64,000 nucleotides of DNA, from NCBI GenBank assembly GCA_041554195.1, contig JBFFMJ010000003.1, positions 124,001 through 188,000 of the forward strand, given 5' to 3'. The notes under the pieces are model-generated. The model worked only from the letters and a program-made list of their open reading frames with translations, searched no databases and was not told the DNA's origin. A program made the translations under genes and the position numbers. Positions within the stretch are counted from its first letter, which is position 1, and each line of letters starts with the position of its first letter. This stretch comes from JAPHSX01 sp041554195 (GTDB lineage: Bacteria; Pseudomonadota; Gammaproteobacteria; Thiohalomonadales; Thiohalomonadaceae). This document shows, in pieces, positions 57,173-64,000 of this stretch.

Positions 57173-58792
57173 CTACTGGGCGAAGTAGGCCTGCAGATAA
57201 CTATCAAAATCGAGCTCGTCCGCCGCCTCAATCTCCTGCAAACGCGCTGTCGATTTTATCGCCTCCTGCTGTAGCATCCCCTGCTGCTCGGCAGACACCG
57301 GCAGCTCACTAAAATAGTGCTGATGGGCCTGCGACTGGCGCTGGGCAAAGGCGAAGAAGCTCTCTTTATTTGCACGCATCTGCGCCAGCATGCGGGCCGA
57401 GGGGGTCAGTTCGGGATTCAACACTGCCTCTCGCTGCTGCGCCACCGCCTCGCTATAGGGGCGCGCGGCATCATCACCGTCCAACAGCCCGGCGTAGAGC
57501 GCCATCGCCTCACACACCTCCAGCGCCCAGTCACGCAGTGGCGTGGCGGAACCACAGCGCATCAGGTTGAGGCCCGGCTCACGCCCGCGGTGCGCCGTCT
57601 CCAGCTCGTTATAATCGATCTCGCGCCGCTCCAGGACGCTTATCGGCGGACTGGGGCGCAACAGGCAGTAGAACATCAGGGTTTCGAGAAACTGCAACTG
57701 TGATTCGTTAATCCCCAGCGGCTCAAAACCATTCACGTCGAGCGAGCGCAGCTCAATATATCGCACCCCTTCGCGCTTCAGTGCGCGAATCGGTTTTTCA
57801 TTGCCATTGAGCAGCTGCTTGGGGCGCACCGTGCTGTAGTACTCGTTCTCGATTTGCAGGATATTGGTGTTGAGCTGGCGGTACTTGCCATCGACCTTGA
57901 CGCCGATTTTTTCGTACTCGGGACAGGGGGTCTCAATCGCACTCTCCAGACTCTCGACATATTTATCCAGACTGTCGTAGTTGGCCTTAATACCGTTTTC
58001 GTTCTCTTTATTGTTCTGATAGCCGATGTCACCCATGCGCAATGAGGTGGCATAGGGCTCGTAGAAGGTAAACTCATCAAAGGAGTCGAGACGCCCCTCC
58101 TCACCCCCGACAAAGGATTTACACACCGCCGGGGAGGCGCCGAACAGGTAGGGCACCAGCCAGCCGATACGCAGCATATTGCGCAACAGGTCGAAATAAC
58201 GTGCGGAAATGTACTCCTGCAGTGGACGCTCATCGCCCTCGAACTGTTGCAACGCCAGCCAGAACGCCTCGCTAAAGGAGTAGTTAAAGTGAACGCCGGC
58301 GATCACCTGCATGGTACGACCATAGCGGTGGCCCAAGCCGCGACGGTAAACCGTCTTCATCTGCCCGGCGTTGGAGCGGCCGTAACGCGCCAGCGGAATA
58401 CTCGATTCACCGGGGATCACGCAGGGCATGCTGGTCGACCAGAGCAACTCGTCATCCAGTCGCTTATAGACAAAGTGCTGCACCTCTCGCAGAAAGTCGA
58501 GGGCCTCGCCACTGCTGTCACACGGCGGGGTGATCAGCTCCAGCAGCGCCTCGGAGTAGTCGGTGGTGATATAGGGGTGGGTGAGCGGCGCACCCAGTGC
58601 CTCGGGGTGGGGGGTCTGGGCGATCTTGCCCTCGGCATTGACCCGCAGACACTCCTTTTCCAGTCCGATACGCCCCTGTCTGAGCAGGGGACCGATGCCC
58701 GCCTCGGCGAGGCGGCTGACAAGTTGTTGGTGGTGCTGCAGCAAGGTAACGAATTCCGTAGTGGGGGGTTGAGAGCCGACGACAAGGGCCAC
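57173..58792 (-). CDS. gshA: Glutamate-cysteine ligase
   Basis: 539 aa from a GTG at 58792, a little longer than E. coli GshA (518). Conserved are GRIGLEKECLRVN, TTDYSEALLELITPP, MQVIAGVHFNYSFSEAFW and RYIELRSLDVNGFEPLGI. It makes gamma-glutamylcysteine, the first step of glutathione synthesis. No closer ATG was seen before the conserved start. The 209-base gap to mnmG holds no evident gene. Confidence 0.95.
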   Translation of the reverse strand: MALVVGSQPPTTEFVTLLQHHQQLVSRLAEAGIGPLLRQGRIGLEKECLRVNAEGKIAQTPHPEALGAPLTHPYITTDYSEALLELITPPCDSSGEALDFLREVQHFVYKRLDDELLWSTSMPCVIPGESSIPLARYGRSNAGQMKTVYRRGLGHRYGRTMQVIAGVHFNYSFSEAFWLALQQFEGDERPLQEYISARYFDLLRNMLRIGWLVPYLFGASPAVCKSFVGGEEGRLDSFDEFTFYEPYATSLRMGDIGYQNNKENENGIKANYDSLDKYVESLESAIETPCPEYEKIGVKVDGKYRQLNTNILQIENEYYSTVRPKQLLNGNEKPIRALKREGVRYIELRSLDVNGFEPLGINESQLQFLETLMFYCLLRPSPPISVLERREIDYNELETAHRGREPGLNLMRCGSATPLRDWALEVCEAMALYAGLLDGDDAARPYSEAVAQQREAVLNPELTPSARMLAQMRANKESFFAFAQRQSQAHQHYFSELPVSAEQQGMLQQEAIKSTARLQEIEAADELDFDSYLQAYFAQ

Positions 58793-58881
58793 CCGATCGG
58801 GGCGGCGAGCCTCAGTATGATATCGCGGCCATTATAGCGCAGATGCTGAGGGCTGAAAGATGCTTCAAGTTTTTGACCAAT

Positions 58882-59622
58882 TCAATCCAGGCTCAGCTTG
58901 CTGGTATCGATCTTCGGCTTCGGCACCTCCTGATGCTTCACCAGCGTCACCCCCGGCTCATCCAGATCCAAGGCACTGACATCGATCTCCAGCTCCTCAA
59001 AGGGCTTCTCTTCACCCAGCGCCTCACCGGCCTCGCCCAGGGAGAGGGCGCTGATATCGACCTGCGGCTCGGGGATCTCCTCATGTGCCGACAGCTCCAC
59101 ACCCACCTGATCCAGGCTCAGCCCGGTGGTGTCGATCTGCGGCTCCGGGATCTCCTGATGTTCCACCAGCGTGGTACCGGGCGCATCGATATGCGCACCG
59201 CCCAACTCCCCCAGCCCCTGCGGGGGCGCCTTAACGACCGATTTCTGCAGGCCCAGTTTAGCCGCGGCATTGCCGGTAACAGCTTGCGCCGGGGCGGCCT
59301 TGGGGCGCGTCGCAGGCTGTGCCGCTACCGGCCTGGCGGCTGGGGTCTTAGCGAGCGTCGCTGCAGCACGATCAACTATCCGACAAACGGCCCCGGCCTT
59401 GTGCAACGCCATTTGATACTTTTTCGCCGTCGCCTCATCGAGGCCCTTCTTAATCGAGACCGTGGCCCCGCTGAACAACCGCTCGACCTTGGCGACCTCC
59501 ACCTTGAACATCGCCGCCACTCTGGCCTTCACCTGCGCCAACACGGCCCCCTCAACGAGCTTGCCGCTGAATACGACCTCAAAAGTATTCTGACCCACAG
59601 CCCCACTCCCTCTTGCCAGCAT
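58882..59622 (-). CDS. Protein with folded N-terminal domain and disordered repeat tail
   Basis: 246 aa from the ATG at 59622; an upstream start at 59706 is open but less likely. The N-terminal domain (about 70 aa) has FEVVFSGKLVEGAVLAQVKARVA, ERLFSGATVSIKKGLD and KYQMALHKAGAVCRIV, a small domain seen at the N-terminus of various proteobacterial proteins. After an Ala/Pro linker come about four repeats of the type LVEHQEIPEPQIDTTGLSLD and SAHEEIPEPQVDISALSL. The tail is acidic, Pro-rich and probably disordered. Its function is unknown. Confidence 0.72.
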   Translation of the reverse strand: MLARGSGAVGQNTFEVVFSGKLVEGAVLAQVKARVAAMFKVEVAKVERLFSGATVSIKKGLDEATAKKYQMALHKAGAVCRIVDRAAATLAKTPAARPVAAQPATRPKAAPAQAVTGNAAAKLGLQKSVVKAPPQGLGELGGAHIDAPGTTLVEHQEIPEPQIDTTGLSLDQVGVELSAHEEIPEPQVDISALSLGEAGEALGEEKPFEELEIDVSALDLDEPGVTLVKHQEVPKPKIDTSKLSLD

Positions 59623-59754
59623 AGAAACACTTAGGTGAAAAAATACGCGCTGTAAGTGACGGCGGCAAGTCTCATCGCCAGACCAAGCGAATGTGTGCTC
59701 AGACAAACACTAACTAAAATTCCCAATAGAACACATAGCCATGGGAGAAAACGG

Positions 59755-59956
59755 ATAAAAACGGCAACGATACTTCTGGCCGCTGCACTGCTGTTAGCTA
59801 CCTGTTCGACGGCCTCAGCCTAGGGGGGACAACAACGGCTGGGAGCGGAACCCCTGGCCCGCCTGGACGCCGATGTACTGGATGGAAGAGATGGTGGGGG
59901 CTACCCACCCCTATGGGGGATATGCGCCCTATTACGCAACGCCCCAGCGTTACTAG
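59755..59956 (+). pseudogene. Decayed small secreted W/N/P/Y-rich protein (sulfur-globule-like)
   Basis: A GGGAG ribosome site is followed at the right distance by ATA AAA ACG, where ATG is expected at 59755. The frame then encodes a good signal peptide (ILLAAALLLATCSTASA) and meets TAG at 59821. One extra base there (TAGGGGGG instead of TGGGGGG) explains it, since the other frame continues GDNNGWERNPWPAW and ends PYGGYAPYYATPQRY at 59954. This composition recalls sulfur globule proteins, but no homology can be shown. Two independent lesions make decay more likely than sequencing error. The end overlaps the dnaJ-like stop by 4 bases. Confidence 0.6.
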
Positions 59957-61062
59957 CCTCCGGTAGGGCGAAGCGCCGCCAGCCGCCGGTATAACTCCCG
60001 CTCCTCGTCACTCAGGCGCTCCGGAATAACAATCTCCAGGCGCAGGATAAGATCGCCAAAGCCCTCGCCATGGTAGCGCGGCAGTCCCTTGCCGCGCAGG
60101 CGCAGCATCTCATCGGGCTGCATCCCCGGCGGGATGGTGACCACCACCTCGCCATTCAGGGTCGGCACCCGCAGACTAGTTCCCAGCACGGCCTCGGGCA
60201 CGCTGAGACGCTCGGTGCGCCACAGGTCCGCCCCGTGGCGCTGCATACGCGGATCGGCCCGTGTATAGATCTCGACATAGAGATCACCGGGCGGCATCCC
60301 CGACTGTTCTGCAGGCAGCCCGTGTCCCGGTACCCGCAGCACACCGCCATCCTCAATTCCGGCAGGGATGGTGATCTTCAGGCTCTCTTCCTTCTCCACC
60401 TGCCCCGCGCCACCACACTGCGCACAGGGGTCATCCGTCACCACACCACGACCGTGACAGGCGGGGCAGGTCAACACCCGCTGAAACTGGATATGCCCCT
60501 TTTCACTCTCCTGATTGCTCGTAACCACCCGACGTCCCGTACCCTGACAGGCAGGGCAGGCCTCGGGGGGCTTGCCTGTTCGGGTGCCATGACCATGGCA
60601 GGCGGGGCAGCTGATCTGCCTTGAAAAACGCAGCAGTTCACGGCCCCCGGTGAAGATACGCTCCAGGCTGACCGCCATACGCAGGCGCAGGTCGACACCG
60701 TGGGTCTGTCGCTGTTTCGGCTGGCGAAAGAAGCGGTCAAAGATGCCATCCCCCGCGGAATCAAAACCAAAGCCGAAGCCACCAAACAGGTCACCGAAAT
60801 CCATGTCGCGAAACAGATCCTCATCGCTAAAGTGGGACACCCCACCTATGCCACCAGCATCGTACATCTTGCGCTTCTGCGGGTCGGAGAGGATAGCGTA
60901 GGCCTTGGCGATCTCCTTGAATTTCTCCTCGGCATCCGGGTCTTTGTTACGATCCGGGTGGTACTTCATCGCCAGCCGCTTATAGGCCTTCTTCAACGCC
61001 TTCTCATCGGCATCTCGGGGGACACCCAACACCTCATAATAATCGCGTTGCTGGTTACTCAT
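59953..61062 (-). CDS. DnaJ-family cochaperone with zinc fingers
   Basis: 369 aa from the ATG at 61062 (GAGGAGG upstream). The J domain (1-70) has the HPD motif in AMKYHPDRNK. A Gly/Phe region follows, then four CxxCxGxG fingers (CPACHGHG, CPACQGTG, CPACHGRG, CAQCGGAG) and the client-binding C-terminal domains. Two fingers look like CxxCH but bind zinc, not heme. The J domain stimulates DnaK. It is not next to dnaK, so it may be a secondary copy. Confidence 0.93.
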   Translation of the reverse strand: MSNQQRDYYEVLGVPRDADEKALKKAYKRLAMKYHPDRNKDPDAEEKFKEIAKAYAILSDPQKRKMYDAGGIGGVSHFSDEDLFRDMDFGDLFGGFGFGFDSAGDGIFDRFFRQPKQRQTHGVDLRLRMAVSLERIFTGGRELLRFSRQISCPACHGHGTRTGKPPEACPACQGTGRRVVTSNQESEKGHIQFQRVLTCPACHGRGVVTDDPCAQCGGAGQVEKEESLKITIPAGIEDGGVLRVPGHGLPAEQSGMPPGDLYVEIYTRADPRMQRHGADLWRTERLSVPEAVLGTSLRVPTLNGEVVVTIPPGMQPDEMLRLRGKGLPRYHGEGFGDLILRLEIVIPERLSDEERELYRRLAALRPTGG

Positions 61063-62557
61063 CGCCCAACTCCTCCTCAACCAGTACCTGATGTCGTGCC
61101 GCTACCTGCGCTGGTGGCGATGGCGTCAACAGACTCACCACAATAATCGCCAGCATGGAGGCGGCAAAGGCCGGCACAATCTCATACAACTCAAACCAAC
61201 CACCCTCCAGCTGTTTCCACACTACCACGGTAAGACCGCCAACAATGATCCCCGCCAGCGCCCCCCAGCTATTCATCCGCTGCCAGTAGAGGGCAAGGAT
61301 CATCGTCGGCCCAAAGGCGGCGCCGAAACCGGCCCAGGCGTAAGCCACCAGATCCAGCACCTTGCTGTCGGGTTGCAGCGCCAGCATAAAAGCCACAAGG
61401 GCGATCAGCACCACGGCCAGTCGCCCCACCCGCACCAGCTCCCGCTGCGAGGCCTCGCGACGGAACAGTGCCTTATAGAAGTCCTCTGCCAACGCTGACG
61501 AGGAGACCAGCAGTTGTGAATCGGCCGTACTCATGATGGCCGCCAGCACCGCGGCCAGCAGCACCCCGGCCACCAGCGGATGAAACAGGGTACCGACCAG
61601 CAGCATAAATGCCCGCTCGCTATCCGCCCCCTGCAGCGGCTCGGGCAGGTAGCCAATCGCCGCCAGCCCGACCAGCGTCGCCCCCAACAGGGACAGCGCC
61701 GTCCAGCCCACCGCAATACGCCGCGCCTCTCCCACCTCACGGTGGTGACGTATCGCCTTAAAGCGGGCAAGAATATGGGGCTGACCGAAGTAACCCAGGC
61801 CCCAGCCGAGCAGCGACACGATAGCGATCCATCCAAGCGGCTCACCCGCACTATCGGTCAACCCATTCAGCAACTGCGGATTGACCGCCTGCACCCGCAT
61901 CAAGCCATCGGCCACCCCGCCCATCGCCACCAGGGCATAGAGCGGCACAATCAGCAGCGCCGCGGCCATCAGCAGCCCCTGCACCAGGTCGGTCCAGGAG
62001 ACGGCAAGAAATCCGCCAAGAAAAGTGTAGAGAATGATCGCCAGCGTGCCCGCCACCAATGCCCAGAGGTAGGGCAACTCGAAGACCGTCTCGAACAACC
62101 GCGCCCCGGCCACCAGGCCGGAGCTGGTATAGAAAAGAAAAAAGGTGAGGATAAAAATCGCCGAAACCACACGCAGCAGTCGTGTACGATCCTGAAAACG
62201 CTGCTCCAGAAAGGCCGGAATGGTAAGGGCATCCTCGGCCCGCTCACTGTAGCGTCGCAACCGCCGGGCGACGATGCGCCAGTTTAGCCAGGTGCCCGCC
62301 AGCAGGCCGAAGACCAGCCACAGCGCCTCAATGCCCGAGGCATAGGCGTAACCGGGAAGGCCCAGCAGCAACCAGCCACTCATGTCCGAGGCACCGGCAC
62401 TGAGGGCGGCAGGCCACGGCCCCAGGCGCCGGCCGCCAAGAATGTAATCGGCAAGGTTGTGGGTGCGACGATAGGCCCACCAGCCGATAAACAGCATCAA
62501 TAGCAGATAGCCGAGAAAGGTGGCGACAACCGCGGGGGAATCACTCATCACTGTCAT
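61055..62557 (-). CDS. putP: Sodium/proline symporter-type transporter (SSS family)
   Basis: 500 aa from the ATG at 62557, about 13 helices. PutP-like motifs are NLADYILGGRRLGPWPAAL, SAGASDMSGWLLLGLPG, LYTFLGGFLAVSWTDLVQG and STADSQLLVSSSALAEDFY. It probably imports proline with sodium, though other SSS substrates cannot be excluded. Its 3' end overlaps the DnaJ gene by 8 bases. Confidence 0.9.
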   Translation of the reverse strand: MTVMSDSPAVVATFLGYLLLMLFIGWWAYRRTHNLADYILGGRRLGPWPAALSAGASDMSGWLLLGLPGYAYASGIEALWLVFGLLAGTWLNWRIVARRLRRYSERAEDALTIPAFLEQRFQDRTRLLRVVSAIFILTFFLFYTSSGLVAGARLFETVFELPYLWALVAGTLAIILYTFLGGFLAVSWTDLVQGLLMAAALLIVPLYALVAMGGVADGLMRVQAVNPQLLNGLTDSAGEPLGWIAIVSLLGWGLGYFGQPHILARFKAIRHHREVGEARRIAVGWTALSLLGATLVGLAAIGYLPEPLQGADSERAFMLLVGTLFHPLVAGVLLAAVLAAIMSTADSQLLVSSSALAEDFYKALFRREASQRELVRVGRLAVVLIALVAFMLALQPDSKVLDLVAYAWAGFGAAFGPTMILALYWQRMNSWGALAGIIVGGLTVVVWKQLEGGWFELYEIVPAFAASMLAIIVVSLLTPSPPAQVAARHQVLVEEELGDE

Positions 62558-62732
62558 GCTTTTCGTTACCTGAAAACCCTGATTATTATTGTAAGGAATT
62601 AACGCCAACGCGCCGCAATAAACACCCTACAGTCGCCATACGCAACCCCCTGCATCACCCCCGTAAAGAAGCGCGTATATTTTGCTGACCGCATCCGGCG
62701 GCCACAAAGAAAGTTGCGAGGAGGTGAATACC

Positions 62733-62918
62733 ATGAAAACGCTTCTCACCCTGATACTAAGCCTTGCCCTGCTCCACACACCACCGTTACTGGCGGAGAA
62801 TGCCAAACAGCAGCCCGCTCAACAGACAGCGGCGAGTGCCGAGCAGCAGCCCGTTCAACAGACAGCGGAGAGTGACCCCGCGAAGAAGGCCTCACAGAAT
62901 AGCGACGACGACTGTTGA
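62733..62918 (+). CDS. Small secreted Gln/Ala-rich protein
   Basis: 61 aa from the ATG at 62733 (GAGGAGG 9-10 bases upstream). The signal peptide (LLTLILSLALLHTPPLLA-EN) leaves a mature peptide with two short repeats (QQPAQQTAASAE, QQPVQQTAESD) and ends SDDDC. It is disordered in appearance, and its function is unknown. Confidence 0.6.
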   Translation: MKTLLTLILSLALLHTPPLLAENAKQQPAQQTAASAEQQPVQQTAESDPAKKASQNSDDDC

Positions 62919-62951
62919 GTCTGACGGTTCGGCCGGAAGGCCGGACCACGG

Positions 62952-63265
62952 TCAAAAACGAATCGTCACCTCTTCTGCCCGCTCCATCATGTGTATCGCC
63001 TCCTCCAGGTCGAACTGCTCCGGGTTTTCCACCTCCTGCGCCAACAGGCTCTCCAGACCATGCTCGGCATGGGGGCCGTAACGGTTGGGGGCGACAATGC
63101 CGCCGACGCGACCATGGTTAAAGGGAAAGGAGCCGAAGTGTTTGGAATGAGAATGATCGGATAGCCCTGACGCTCATCCGGGCAAGAGGCGCGAGAGGGC
63201 ATGATCTTGCCCGCAAGACGATAGGCCCCCAGTAGCCCCGGCATATCCGGATTACGGTTTTCCAT
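62952..63265 (-). pseudogene. Frameshifted small conserved protein gene
   Basis: From the ATG at 63265 (GGGGAGA upstream) the frame gives MENRNPDMPGLLGAYRLAG up to YPIILIPN. A different frame then continues HFGSFPFNHGRVGGIVAPN, RYGPHAEHGLESLLAQEVE and EAIHMMERAEEVTIRF to the stop at 62952. Deletion of one base near 63140 (CCAAACACTTC, where CCAAARCACTTC would read Pro-Lys-His-Phe) explains the break. The intact product would be about 104 aa, without signal or helix. Sequencing error or pseudogene cannot be separated. Confidence 0.65.
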
Positions 63266-63368
63266 GACTCTCCCCATCATAGACGCTCTCCATGAGGATA
63301 ATACATCAATTCACCGGGGCCGCCTGCTGGCAGGGGAAAGGCTTACAAAGGGGGGATGAAAATCATTC

Positions 63369-63571
63369 CGGCAAAAGAAAAGCCGATAGTCCATACCGGC
63401 TTTAAAAGGGGGTCGCCATCCGTGGCAGTGGCCGTCCTGGCGTATCCTTGGAGGAGTCTCTCCGTGCTGTATCCATACAGCTTGTAGGTAATATTACGCC
63501 CACCCTTTACCGCACTCTGTAGGATAATGCCCATGTGCGCGTAGGTGATAGCAGTTCACTTATATTCCGCA
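63369..63571 (-). ncRNA. Unidentified structured RNA-like element, copy 1
   Basis: Read on the minus strand, a roughly 200-base element related to copy 2. Visible pairing: AAAGGGT with ACCCCCTTT outside; GGCGTA with TACGCC; an inner hairpin CTGTA-TGGA-TACAG; a second GGAG-AGA-CTCC; and GCCA with TGGC. It ends with an intrinsic terminator (AAAGCCGGTATGGACTATCGGCTTTTC). It lies downstream of a partial CDS and upstream of the frameshifted gene. It has no known family match that I can name. Confidence 0.5.
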
Positions 63572-63628
63572 CGAAATTTATCAGTGATAAATTGCAAAAT
63601 TGTGGACCAATTCGACGCGTTTATCTTC

Positions 63629-63823
63629 TCCAGAAAAAAGAAAAGCCGGTATAAAAATACCGGCTTTTCTAGGGGGAGCACCTTCCCTGGTACTGGCACT
63701 AATCCCTGCGAGGAGTCGTCCACGTCATGTCCCTACAACTTGTGTGAGATATTACAGCGCTCCTTTTCCACATGATGTAGGGCATTCCCTGCGCGCCCGT
63801 AGTCCAAAACAGTTCACCTGCAT
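63629..63823 (-). ncRNA. Unidentified structured RNA-like element, copy 2
   Basis: A tandem relative of copy 1 in the same orientation. It keeps the same order of stems with changed bases: GGAGC with GCTCC outside, a GTTGT...ATGAC hairpin where copy 1 has CTGTA...TACAG, and GGA-CGAC-TCC where copy 1 has GGAG-AGA-CTCC. It ends in a perfect terminator (AAAAGCCGGTAT/ATACCGGCTTTT, then T-rich). Open frames are not conserved between copies, which favours RNA. Confidence 0.5.
63632..63672 (-). terminator. Intrinsic terminator ending RNA element copy 2
   Basis: On the minus strand AGAAAAGCCGGTAT and ATACCGGCTTTTCT pair perfectly around a short T/A loop, followed by TTTTTTC. Copy 1 has the equivalent hairpin at 63375-63405. 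Confidence 0.85.
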
Positions 63824-63834
63824 TGCCTATGGAA

Positions 63835-64000
63835 TTAACCACGCTTCAGTCGACAGATTCGGTAACTCAGCTTACTGGTTTTATTGTCCGGGTTGAGTCC
63901 GGGCAAGCTACGCAACCGCTGGCGTAACACCGCCGACTCGGAGGGCCTACGCAAAAAGGCGCCGATGGCATTTTCATACAACGGCGTGGTGAGCTGAAAT
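63835..64000 (-). CDS. 3' end of an unidentified protein gene, cut by window edge
   Basis: A minus-strand frame stays open from the window edge to a TAA at 63835-63837. It encodes about 54 residues (FQLTTPLYENAIGAFLRR, SLPGLNPDNKTSKLSYRI) ending CRLKRG. It is hydrophilic with no motif I recognise. It may be a real C-terminus because it runs right up to the RNA-like repeats. Confidence 0.4.
   Translation of the reverse strand, partial: FQLTTPLYENAIGAFLRRPSESAVLRQRLRSLPGLNPDNKTSKLSYRICRLKRG

Noticed and set aside
60400..60620. CxxCH motifs (CPACH) in the DnaJ-family gene as heme sites
   Set aside because: They are CxxCxGxG zinc fingers in a cytoplasmic protein without a signal peptide.
63369..63823. 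Known riboswitch (c-di-GMP-I, cobalamin or SAH) in the tandem element
   Set aside because: Short matches (GCCACTG, GGAGCGCTG) occur, but the invariant core segments of these classes are absent.

Overview
The window looks like a stretch of a gammaproteobacterial chromosome. The evidence is the atpIBEFHAGDC operon followed by glmU and glmS, the parB-parA-rsmG-mnmG block, and thrB-DUF2782 / polA-engB-cytochrome c. High cytochrome content, system II (ResB/CcsA) cytochrome c maturation, cytochromes c4 and c5, and the remnant of a sulfur-globule-like protein suggest a respiratory, possibly sulfur-oxidising or electrode/mineral-interacting lithotroph. The sequence alone does not give the genus.

Region 1 (1-675) is the start of homoserine kinase plus a DUF2782 protein, both on the minus strand. 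In many gammaproteobacteria these sit next to polA. Here polA is about 30 kb away, and the gap (about 700-30,900) is filled by a cytochrome island with 36 CxxCH motifs.

Region 2 (748-30,740) is that island. On the left are a tri-heme cytochrome apparently joined to a second tri-heme half through an A9 frameshift site, then a divergent penta-heme cytochrome and an NHL lipoprotein. A long leftward operon (14,076 to 4,849) follows: CcsA-like, heme-copper-oxidase-like, TPR, ResB, CcsA, lipoprotein, TlpA thioredoxin, mono-heme cytochrome and two beta-propeller proteins. Next come a plus-strand spermidine-synthase-like membrane protein and a second leftward operon (29,771 to 16,612): parvulin PPIase, outer-membrane beta-barrel, two tri-heme c7-like proteins, two paralogous helical periplasmic proteins, a third c7-like protein, two NHL propellers, an 11-heme cytochrome, a ResB-like protein and an isoprenylcysteine-methyltransferase-like membrane protein. 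A separate tetraheme cytochrome with its own terminator and a CRP-like upstream site closes the island. Together these look like an export, maturation and assembly set for periplasmic and extracellular multiheme cytochromes, that is, a candidate extracellular electron-transfer system with a putative cytochrome filament and an outer-membrane conduit.

Region 3 (31,083-41,523) holds polA, a candidate Spot42/ErsA-like small RNA, engB, cytochromes c5 and c4, a housekeeping-type ResB/CcsA pair, small hypothetical genes and a tri-heme cytochrome. Region 4 (41,608-56,963) is ordinary housekeeping: glmS, glmU, a SlyD-like PPIase, a MITE-like palindrome, the complete F1Fo ATP synthase operon with a clear sigma70 promoter, parB, parA, rsmG and mnmG. 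Region 5 (57,173-64,000) holds gshA, a repeat-tailed disordered protein, a decayed small secreted W/N/P/Y-rich protein, a DnaJ-family protein, a PutP-like symporter, a small secreted protein, a frameshifted small gene, two tandem copies of an unidentified structured RNA-like element that each end in an intrinsic terminator, and the 3' end of an unidentified CDS.
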